Shown here: positions 1-5,077 of the stretch, one piece after another
How positions within the stretch are numbered: position 1 is the stretch's first letter
Layout of the letters: each line of letters opens with the position of its first letter
Assembly: GCA_035263725.1 (NCBI GenBank)
Contig: DATFRC010000179.1
Coordinates: forward strand, 1 to 5,228
DNA length: 5,228 nt
Source: DASXRA01 sp035263725
Lineage (GTDB): Bacteria; Actinomycetota; Actinomycetes; Mycobacteriales; Jatrophihabitantaceae
Direction of reading: 5' to 3'
Position numbers and translations under genes: made by a program
Notes under the pieces: model-generated
Told to the model about the DNA's origin: nothing
Databases searched by the model: none
What the model saw: only the letters and a program-made list of their open reading frames with translations

Positions 1-2128
1 GCCCGACATCGACATAGACATCGAGTCCGACCGGCGTGAAGAAGTCATCCAGTACGTCTACACGACCCATGGACGTGACCGCGCGGCGCAGGTGGCCAAC
101 GTCATCACGTACCGGCCGAAGTCTGCGATCCGCGACGTCGCGAAGGCGTTCGGCTACTCCCCCGGCCAGCAGGACGCGTGGAGCAAGGAGTTCGAGCAGG
201 GCTATTACTGGTCCGAAGTCGGCGATGAGCGCTTGCGCGAAGAGCCCGCCGGCCGCGACGCGGGCCGAGCGCAGCGAGGTTCGGCTCGAGGGTCGCGCCC
301 GAGCACAGCGAGCGGCGCACCCGCCGAGGCGATTCCGGCGGATGTCATCGGCGAGCGCTCATCGCATCCGGATGTAGTCGGCGTGCCGGCCAATGTGATT
401 CAGCTAGCTCGAGAGTTGGAGCGCAAGCCCCGGCATTTGGGCATCCACTCCGGCGGCATGGTCATCTGTGACCGCCCCATCGTCGAGGTGTGCCCGGTCG
501 AGTGGGGCCGCATGCCCGACCGCACCGTGCTCCAGTGGGACAAGGACGACTGCGCCCGCATGAAGCTGGTCAAGTTCGACCTGCTTGGGCTCGGCATGCT
601 CTCGGCGCTGCACTACTGCCTCGACCTGATCGACGAATACCACCGAGCGAAGTACACCGTCGACTCGATCCCCAAAGAGGAGAAGTGCGTCTACTACATG
701 CTCGCCGAAGCCGACGCGGTGGGCGTGTTCCAGGTCGAGTCGCGGGCACAGCTCGCGACTCTCCCCCGCCTGCAGCCGAGAAACCTGTACGAGTTGGCGA
801 TCGAGGTTGCCTTGATCCGGCCGGGTCCTATCCAGGGGGATTCGGTACACCCGTACATCCGCCGCAAGCGGGGCGACGAAGACGTCCAGTACGCACACTC
901 GCTGCTGAAGCCCCCGCTTACGCGCACCCTCGGCATCCCGCTGTTCCAGGAGCAGCTCATGGAGATCGCCATCACGGTCGCCGGCTTCTCCGCCGCCGAG
1001 GCCGACAAGCTGCGCCGGGCGATGGGCTCCAAGCGCGGGATCGAGGAGATCGCGACACTGCGCGAGCGGCTCTACGAGGGGATGGCCGCAAACGGCATCA
1101 CCGGCGCGCTGGCCGACCAGATCTACACCAAGATCCAGGCGTTCTCGTCGTTCGGGTTCGCCGAGAGCCACGCCATCAGCTTCGCCCTGCTGGTGTACGC
1201 CTCAGCGTGGCTGAAGCGGCACTATCCTGCGGCCTTCTGCGCGGCGCTGCTGAACGCGCAGCCGATGGGCTTCTACTCGCCACAGTCGCTCGTACACGAC
1301 GCAAAGCGGCACGGCATCCAGACCCGTCGCCCGGACATCAACATCTCGAAGGCGACAGCCACCCTGGAACCCGACGATGCCCCGGCGCAGTGCGGCCGCT
1401 GCCCTGAACACGCGCCGCCGCAGCCGGCGGTACGGCTGGGGCTGGCCAGCGTCCGGACGATCAGCGACGACCTGGCCACGAGCATCGTCACCGAACGCGC
1501 CGAGCACGGCGGGTTCACCTCGATGGCCGACCTGTCACGGCGGGTCGGACTGTCCGCCGACCAGGTCGAGGCACTGGCCACCGCCGGGGCGTTCGACAGC
1601 TTCGGCGCCACTCGCCGGGACGCGCTGTGGGGGGCAGGCGCGGCGGCCGCAGCGCGTCCCGGCCAACTCGAACTGGCCACGTTCGACGAGTCGGCCACCC
1701 CGCCCTTGCCCATCATGACCGAGCCCGAAGAGCTCATCGCCGACATGTGGGCCACCAACATCACCCCGGACCGATATCCCACCGCACTGATCCGCGATCG
1801 GCTCACCGCGCTGGGCATCGTTCCCGCAGCTGAGCTGTGCAGGCGGGCCGACCGCAGCCCCGTCACCGTCGGCGGCGTCGTCACGCACCGGCAACGCCCG
1901 GGTACGGCACATGGCATCACGTTCATCAACCTCGAGGACGAGACCGGCATGGTCAACATCGTTTGCCATGCCGGCGTCTGGGAACGGCACCGCCGGGTCG
2001 CCCGGCAATCGGCAGGCCTGCTCGTTCGTGGCCGGATCGAGAAGACCGACGGCGTGATCAATGTCGTCGCCCAGTACCTCGAGACACTTCCACTCGGCCT
2101 GCGCCCAAAGTCGAGGGACTTCAGATGA
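1..2128 (+). CDS. dnaE2: Error-prone DNA polymerase DnaE2, C-terminal part (5' end outside window)
   Basis: This is a C-family DNA polymerase alpha subunit of the DnaE2 branch, used for translesion, mutagenic synthesis in the SOS response, normally with ImuA'/ImuB, neither of which is visible here. The frame is open from base 2 and gives 708 residues, so roughly the first third (PHP domain) is missing. Fragment residues 1-7 (PDIDIDI) carry the first two catalytic aspartates (Asp2 and Asp4, equivalent to E. coli Asp401/Asp403). LVKFDLLGL supplies the third (Asp193). The stretches PRHLGIHSGGM, VGVFQVESRAQ, EVALIRPGPIQG, LRRAMGSKR and FGFAESHAISFA are polymerase-core signatures. A helix-hairpin-helix region lies near residues 477-530, and an OB fold near 620-690 contains FINLEDETGMVNIV. 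The ending SRDFR is, as I recall it, also how DnaE2 of Mycobacterium ends. Residues about 80-125 are an unusual low-complexity insert. The stop overlaps the start of the next gene. DnaE2 rather than DnaE1 is favoured by the IESDRREEVIQYVY and FINLEDETG wording. Confidence 0.95.
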   Translation, partial: PDIDIDIESDRREEVIQYVYTTHGRDRAAQVANVITYRPKSAIRDVAKAFGYSPGQQDAWSKEFEQGYYWSEVGDERLREEPAGRDAGRAQRGSARGSRPSTASGAPAEAIPADVIGERSSHPDVVGVPANVIQLARELERKPRHLGIHSGGMVICDRPIVEVCPVEWGRMPDRTVLQWDKDDCARMKLVKFDLLGLGMLSALHYCLDLIDEYHRAKYTVDSIPKEEKCVYYMLAEADAVGVFQVESRAQLATLPRLQPRNLYELAIEVALIRPGPIQGDSVHPYIRRKRGDEDVQYAHSLLKPPLTRTLGIPLFQEQLMEIAITVAGFSAAEADKLRRAMGSKRGIEEIATLRERLYEGMAANGITGALADQIYTKIQAFSSFGFAESHAISFALLVYASAWLKRHYPAAFCAALLNAQPMGFYSPQSLVHDAKRHGIQTRRPDINISKATATLEPDDAPAQCGRCPEHAPPQPAVRLGLASVRTISDDLATSIVTERAEHGGFTSMADLSRRVGLSADQVEALATAGAFDSFGATRRDALWGAGAAAAARPGQLELATFDESATPPLPIMTEPEELIADMWATNITPDRYPTALIRDRLTALGIVPAAELCRRADRSPVTVGGVVTHRQRPGTAHGITFINLEDETGMVNIVCHAGVWERHRRVARQSAGLLVRGRIEKTDGVINVVAQYLETLPLGLRPKSRDFR
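241..383 (+). repeat. Repeat-like, low-complexity insertion inside dnaE2
   Basis: This in-frame stretch encodes a Gly/Arg/Ser/Ala-rich segment between the conserved DnaE2 blocks GQQDAWSK and RHLGIHSGG. About 80 residues separate these blocks here, against roughly 32-35 in the mycobacterial DnaE2 as I remember it. Two direct repeats are visible: CCGAGCGCAGCGAG at 265-278 and CCGAGCACAGCGAG at 299-312 (13 of 14 identical, 34 bp apart). A second pair is GGATGTCATCGGCG at 340-353 and GGATGTAGTCGGCG at 370-383 (12 of 14, exactly 30 bp apart, so 10 codons). The first pair resembles short interspersed sequence seen in some actinobacterial genomes. The second looks like a small tandem duplication. 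The reading frame is kept, so the polymerase is probably still made. The exact borders are uncertain. Confidence 0.5.
2113..2118 (+). promoter_or_regulatory. Ribosome binding site of the radical SAM gene, inside dnaE2
   Basis: GAGGGA lies six bases before the ATG at 2125. The same frame stays open upstream to at least 1837, so this site decides the start. The upstream part runs over the conserved dnaE2 C-terminus in another frame and encodes no recognisable domain, whereas the ATG at 2125 gives a protein of family-typical length. Confidence 0.65.
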
Positions 2129-3483
2129 GTGACTTCCGATGGCGCCTCGCCGACGACGAACGTGACGGGCAACCCGCGCTCTTCGGCGTCGATGACCTGA
2201 CCGGACCCCAGCGCGGCACCGGACGCCTATCCGGGCTGGAGTTCCTGCACGTCACCACGAAGCGCATCCTCAACGAGGTCCCGCCTCAATCGCGGATGCC
2301 GTTCCGCTGGACGATCAACGTCTATCGCGGGTGCAGCCATGCCTGCGTGTACTGCCTCGCCGGCGACACACGCATCCTGCTCGCGAACGGACACAGCCGG
2401 CAACTGGCGAAACTGCAGGTCGGTGATCGGGTATACGGCACGGTACGGGACGGCCGTACCCGTCGGTATGTTCCGACGGCGGTGCTGGCGCACTGGCAGA
2501 CCGTCAAGCCGGCGTTCCGGCTGGAGCTCTCGGGCGGCACGATCCTCGTGGCCAGCGCCGACCACCGGTTCCTGACCAAGCGCGGCTGGCGGCAGGTCAC
2601 CGCGCTGAAGCCCGGCGATCGGCTCGCCGGCATGGGCGGGTTCGACGAGCCCGATGACGACTCCCGGCTGAACGTCGCCGGCGTGCAACCGCTCGACCTC
2701 GAGCTGCCGATGTACGACATCACGACGGGCACGGGCGACTTCATCGCCAATGGCGTGGTGAGTCATAACTGCTTCGCCCGCCCCACCCACGAGTACCTCG
2801 GCCTCGACACCGGCGCCGATTTCGACCGCAAGATCGTCGTCAAGATCAACGCCGTGGAACGGCTCCGCGCCGAACTGGCAGACCCGGGCTGGACGCACGA
2901 AGGTGTCGCCATGGGGACCAATACCGACCCGTATCAGCGGTGCGAGGGCAAGTACCGGCTCACCCGCGGCGTGGTCGAAACGCTCACCGAACACGGCAAC
3001 CCCTTCTCCATTCTGACCAAGTCGCCGCTGGTGCTCCGCGACGCGGAACTGATCAGCGAGGCAGCGCGCAAAGGCGCCGTCAGCGTCAACTTCTCTGTCG
3101 GCACGCTGGACGAACGCGTGTGGCGGGCTACCGAGCCAGGCACCCCGCACCCACGCCGGCGGATCGAGGCGATGCGCGCCTTGGCCGAGGCAGGCGTCAG
3201 TACCGGCGCGCTGATCGCACCGGTCCTACCAGGGTTGTCGGACTCACCGGAGCAGCTCGGCGAGGTCGCCCAGGCGATCCGGGACGCCGGCGGCAACGTC
3301 ATCGGGACGATTCCGCTGCACCTAAGGCGCGGGGTGCGAGAGCACTTCCTCGGCTGGCTGGCCGGTTTCGACCCCGGGCTACACGCTGAATACCGCCGCC
3401 GCTATGCCGCCAGCCCCTACGCGCCGGCGCACTACGCCGAGCACATTCGGGCTCTCACTTCAACTCTTCCGGACGGGGCGTAG
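2125..3483 (+). CDS. Intein-containing Rv2578c-family radical SAM protein (SPL-like)
   Basis: This is a radical SAM enzyme of the Rv2578c / COG1533 type, related to spore photoproduct lyase. Such enzymes bind a [4Fe-4S] cluster and S-adenosylmethionine to generate a 5'-deoxyadenosyl radical; the substrate of this family is not established. The precursor is 452 residues. Removing the 139-residue intein (residues 77-215) leaves a 313-residue enzyme, close to intein-free family members (about 340). The N-extein is 76 residues and ends NVYRGCSHACVY, with cluster ligands Cys70 and Cys74. The C-extein begins CFARPTHEYLGLD, and its Cys216 becomes the third ligand after splicing. Family blocks follow: GTNTDPYQ (precursor 264-271), SILTKSP and APVLPGLSD. 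The ATG overlaps the dnaE2 stop as ATGA, which suggests translational coupling and one transcript. The neighbour and the SPL-like fold suggest a DNA repair role, but that is inference. Confidence 0.92.
   Translation: MSDFRWRLADDERDGQPALFGVDDLTGPQRGTGRLSGLEFLHVTTKRILNEVPPQSRMPFRWTINVYRGCSHACVYCLAGDTRILLANGHSRQLAKLQVGDRVYGTVRDGRTRRYVPTAVLAHWQTVKPAFRLELSGGTILVASADHRFLTKRGWRQVTALKPGDRLAGMGGFDEPDDDSRLNVAGVQPLDLELPMYDITTGTGDFIANGVVSHNCFARPTHEYLGLDTGADFDRKIVVKINAVERLRAELADPGWTHEGVAMGTNTDPYQRCEGKYRLTRGVVETLTEHGNPFSILTKSPLVLRDAELISEAARKGAVSVNFSVGTLDERVWRATEPGTPHPRRRIEAMRALAEAGVSTGALIAPVLPGLSDSPEQLGEVAQAIRDAGGNVIGTIPLHLRRGVREHFLGWLAGFDPGLHAEYRRRYAASPYAPAHYAEHIRALTSTLPDGA
2353..2769 (+). other. Mini-intein (139 residues) in the radical SAM protein
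   Basis: This is a protein-splicing element that excises itself from the precursor and joins the flanking exteins. Numbering from intein Cys1, block A is CLAGDTRILLANG (1-13). A Hint-fold segment LQVGDRVYG follows, then block B, GGTILVASADHRFLT, with the conserved His71. KPGDRLAG comes next, then block F, MYDITTGTGDFIA (120-132), and block G, NGVVSHN (133-139), followed by Cys+1. Cys1, His138, Asn139 and Cys+1 are all present, so class 1 splicing is expected. Only about 25 residues separate block B's trailing region from block F, which leaves no room for a LAGLIDADG or HNH homing endonuclease. It therefore cannot home by itself. Ser68 replaces the usual Thr of the block B TxxH motif. NCBI-style annotation already recognises intein-bearing Rv2578c proteins, so the insertion class is known. 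Confidence 0.93.
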
Positions 3484-3544
3484 CGGGCGCTAGCGTGATC
3501 GAAGCAGATCCCTGACACGGGGCGAACCGGGTGGAGGTGGTCGC
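3484..3544 (+). promoter_or_regulatory. Intergenic leader of the CBS gene with a possible -10 element
   Basis: Sixty-one bases separate the radical SAM stop from the CBS start. TAGCGT at 3491-3496 fits the actinobacterial TANNNT -10 pattern and would place transcription start near 3503, giving a leader of about 40 bases. No convincing -35 is present. TAGCG-GG-CGCTA (3481-3492) is a small inverted repeat that spans the preceding stop codon; it is too short and lacks a T-run to count as a terminator. Readthrough from the dnaE2 operon is equally possible. Confidence 0.25.
3533..3537 (+). promoter_or_regulatory. Ribosome binding site for the CBS-domain gene
   Basis: GGAGG lies seven bases before the GTG at 3545. 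The nearby GTGs at 3531 and 3538 are both in a frame that meets TGA at 3546, so this site selects 3545 as the start. Confidence 0.75.
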
Positions 3545-3976
3545 GTGAAGATCTTGGACATTCTGCGCCACAAGGGCTCCTCCGTCGTGACGATCAGACC
3601 GCACGAAGTGGTGCGTGTCCTGCTCGCCCGGCTGGCCGAATACAACGTCGGAGCGCTGGTCGTTGCCGATGGCGATCAGGTTGCGGGCATCATCTCGGAG
3701 CGCGACATCGTCCGGAACCTCAACGACCGTGGCGAGCAGATCCTCGACCAGCCCGTGTCCGAGCTCATGACCGCTTCCGTGGTCAGCTGCAGCCCGACCG
3801 ACGACGTCGACAGTGTTGCTGCGGCCATGACGGAGCTCCGCATTCGGCATATGCCGGTGCTCGACAAAGGAGTCCTGGCCGGCATCGTGACGATCGGCGA
3901 CGTCGTGGCGGGCCGCATCAGGCAGCTCGAGCAGGACCGCGGCCAACTCGAGCGGTACATCACCCAGGGACGCTAG
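3545..3976 (+). CDS. Stand-alone CBS-domain pair protein
   Basis: This cytosolic protein of 143 residues consists almost entirely of two CBS domains that pack into one Bateman module. Such modules usually sense adenine nucleotides, SAM or NADH. CBS1 runs from about residue 10 to 62 and contains VGALVVADGDQVAGIISERDIV. CBS2 runs from about 72 to 125 and contains RHMPVLDKGVLAGIVTIGDVV. Both carry the G-h-x-S/T-x-x-D type phosphate/ribose-binding motif (Ser51..Asp54 and Thr116..Asp119), so ligand binding looks intact. No catalytic or membrane domain is attached. The last 18 residues (QLEQDRGQLERYITQGR) form a polar helix. It starts with GTG behind a good GGAGG. Its last 17 bases overlap the 3' end of the convergent lysR gene. 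Its ligand and partner cannot be read from the sequence. It may be a third gene of the dnaE2 transcript or independent. Confidence 0.9.
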   Translation: MKILDILRHKGSSVVTIRPHEVVRVLLARLAEYNVGALVVADGDQVAGIISERDIVRNLNDRGEQILDQPVSELMTASVVSCSPTDDVDSVAAAMTELRIRHMPVLDKGVLAGIVTIGDVVAGRIRQLEQDRGQLERYITQGR

Positions 3977-4883
3977 ATTCCGGCTCGGGCAGCCGTATTC
4001 GGCGCAGTTCGGCGAGGAACGCATCCAGGGCGGGACGGCGTGGCCCGAGGCCGGCGGCACGAGTCGCGGCGAAGATCGTCCGCTTGAGCCGCGGCGGCTC
4101 CATCGGCGTGACCTCAACGTCGGGCGGCACGTTGCGAAGCCCCAGGCCCGCGATCAGGGCCACACCCAACTCGGCTGCGACCAGGTCGAGCAGCAGCGCG
4201 AACTCCAGCGCCCGATGCCGGATGTCCGGCTCGAAACCGGCGTCCCGGCATGCCTGCAGGGTGGCCCGTCCGCACGGGGTGCCGGCATGGCTCGCCACCC
4301 AGGGCCGGTCAGCCAGGTCGGTCAGACGCCCGGTCGCGCACTGCCAGGCACGCGGCGTCACCACGTAGAGGCGGTCGACGCCGAGGCGATGCCGCTCGAT
4401 GCCGTCCGGTGGCTGCCACGGCACGTGGTCGTATTCCTTGACGATCAGCATGTCCAGGGCAGTGGAGCGCAGGTCCACCATGCCCGGGTCATCCTCGACC
4501 TCGGCGACGCGCACGTCGAGGCCGGGATGCCGCCGTCGGACGCGGGCCGCGGCCGGCGCAACCAGCGCGCCCGCCGCCGACGGGAACGATCCGATCCGCA
4601 CGGTGCCGGTAACCGCCCGGCGCGCCGCAGCGAGCCCGGCCGAGGCGCCCTCCAGAGCGCGCAGCACGTGTTCGGCGTGCCGGGCCAGCGCCGTCCCGGC
4701 ATGGGTGAGCACCACGCCGCGACCCGAGCGTTCGAGAAGGTCGCAGCCGGCCTCGCGTTCCAGCTGTGCCAGCTGCTGCGATACCGCTGACGGCGTGACG
4801 TGCAAGACGGCAGCCGCGGCGGTGACGCTGCCGCGCAGGTTCACCTCGTGCAAGACGCGCAGCCGCCGAGCATCTAGGTCCAT
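3960..4883 (-). CDS. LysR-family transcriptional regulator
   Basis: This is a 307-residue DNA-binding regulator, the usual LysR length. Residues 1-65 form the winged helix-turn-helix: LRVLHEVNLRGSVTAAAAVLHVTPSAVSQQLAQLEREAGCDLLER, with recognition helix around PSAVSQQLAQLE (31-42). A linker helix follows (about 66-90). The effector domain runs from about 92 to 295, opening with GTVRIGSFPSAAGALVAPA. The frame is open to 4994, but the upstream residues are not LysR-like. MDLDARRLRVL is the normal family start, and a weak GGGA precedes it (4889-4892 read on the minus strand). It is transcribed divergently from the EamA transporter gene, which is therefore its most likely target, together with its own promoter. 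The effector is unknown. It converges on, and overlaps by 17 bp, the CBS gene. Confidence 0.92.
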   Translation of the reverse strand: MDLDARRLRVLHEVNLRGSVTAAAAVLHVTPSAVSQQLAQLEREAGCDLLERSGRGVVLTHAGTALARHAEHVLRALEGASAGLAAARRAVTGTVRIGSFPSAAGALVAPAAARVRRRHPGLDVRVAEVEDDPGMVDLRSTALDMLIVKEYDHVPWQPPDGIERHRLGVDRLYVVTPRAWQCATGRLTDLADRPWVASHAGTPCGRATLQACRDAGFEPDIRHRALEFALLLDLVAAELGVALIAGLGLRNVPPDVEVTPMEPPRLKRTIFAATRAAGLGPRRPALDAFLAELRRIRLPEPESSVPG

Positions 4884-4913
4884 AGCTATCCCGCCGGATG
4901 TGTCTCTCGGGCG

Positions 4914-4930
4914 GCGCCCACAAAGGGCGC
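4914..4930 (-). other. Hairpin in the lysR leader (6-5-6)
   Basis: GCGCCC (4914-4919) and GGGCGC (4925-4930) are perfect inverted repeats around a five-base loop. In the lysR transcript this stem would sit about 30 bases before the start codon. No T-run follows in either direction, so a simple terminator is unlikely. Confidence 0.35.
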
Positions 4931-4939
4931 ACGCCTCGA

Positions 4940-4975
4940 GCCACCCCGCGCCTTCGGCGCGGGCCGTGCGGTGGC
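4940..4975 (-). other. GC-rich two-layer hairpin in the lysR leader
   Basis: CCCGCGCC (4945-4952) pairs with GGCGCGGG (4956-4963) across a TTC loop. An outer arm GCCACC (4940-4945) can pair with GGTGGC (4970-4975), sharing base 4945 with the inner stem. It is a strong structure by eye and lies in the 5' leader of lysR, upstream of its start codon. Its role is unknown. GC-rich DNA yields such stems by chance, so functional confidence is low. Confidence 0.4.
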
Positions 4976-4985
4976 CGGCGAATTC

Positions 4986-5016
4986 TTGGCGCAAGCGCTC
5001 ATCATGTAGCTACGCT
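4986..5016 (+). promoter_or_regulatory. Possible promoter for the eamA side
   Basis: TTGGCG (4986-4991) and TACGCT (5011-5016) are separated by 19 bases. The TANNNT-type -10 would place transcription start near 5023-5024, at the ATG of a short ORF. The spacer is longer than ideal, and the -10 lies inside the palindrome. Confidence 0.3.
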
Positions 5017-5020
5017 ACAT
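5004..5020. promoter_or_regulatory. Perfect inverted repeat, candidate operator between lysR and eamA
   Basis: ATGTAGC-TAC-GCTACAT is a perfect 7-3-7 palindrome in a locally AT-richer part of the divergent intergenic region. It contains T-N11-A spacings (5005/5017 and 5007/5019) as in LysR boxes, although the palindrome centre is not the centre of either. It overlaps the best -10 candidates on both strands, so binding there could control both genes. The adjacent LysR protein is the natural candidate binder. Confidence 0.55.
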
Positions 5021-5034
5021 CGAATGGCAAGCAA
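5007..5034 (-). promoter_or_regulatory. Possible lysR promoter
   Basis: Read on the minus strand, TTGCTT (5034-5029) and TAGCTA (5012-5007) are separated by 16 bases, resembling a sigma70-type promoter. It would give a leader of about 115 bases containing both hairpins. This is a visual match only. Confidence 0.3.
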
Positions 5035-5074
5035 AATGAACTGGACGTACATGGTCGCCGCGCGACACCGTTAA
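5024..5074 (+). CDS. Possible 16-residue leader ORF upstream of the EamA gene
   Basis: ATG at 5024 opens MASKMNWTYMVAARHR and stops at TAA 5072-5074, three bases before the GTG start of the transporter and in the same frame. Internal in-frame ATGs at 5036 and 5051 would give 12- and 7-residue versions. No Shine-Dalgarno is visible, but the ATG coincides with the start site predicted from the candidate -10, so leaderless translation is possible. It is too short for coding statistics and may be chance. Confidence 0.25.
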   Translation: MASKMNWTYMVAARHR

Positions 5075-5077
5075 CGT

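Noticed and set aside
490..1407. Plus-strand out-of-frame ORF of 305 residues inside dnaE2.
   Set aside because: It is Arg/Pro/Gly-rich, as expected from the +1 frame of high-GC coding DNA, and has no domain.
1837..2124. An N-terminal extension of the radical SAM frame upstream of its ATG.
   Set aside because: It overlaps the conserved OB-fold end of dnaE2, encodes Arg/Pro-rich shadow sequence, and the ATG at 2125 has its own ribosome site and gives the family length.
1273..2172. Long minus-strand frame (299 residues) antisense to dnaE2.
   Set aside because: It shows only composition-driven sequence with no recognisable motif, opposite a strongly conserved polymerase. Similar shadows at 404-1171 and 2227-3150 were rejected for the same reason.
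2353..2769. Reading the radical SAM insert as a novel C-terminal or regulatory domain rather than an intein.
   Set aside because: Cys1, block B His, block F and the SHN-C junction are all in place, and removing it restores an exact CX3CX2C motif.
3488..3495. CGCTAGCG palindrome as a regulatory site.
   Set aside because: It is only eight bases in GC-rich DNA, has no second copy nearby, and is better explained by chance or by a -10 overlap.
3981..3999. CGGCT-CGGGC-AGCCG followed by TATTC just after the CBS stop, as a terminator.
   Set aside because: The stem has only five pairs with no T-run, and it lies within the lysR coding sequence.
4884..4994. A longer N-terminus of the LysR protein starting at 4994.
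   Set aside because: The extra residues are translated hairpin and leader DNA, are not LysR-like, and the usual family start is at 4883.
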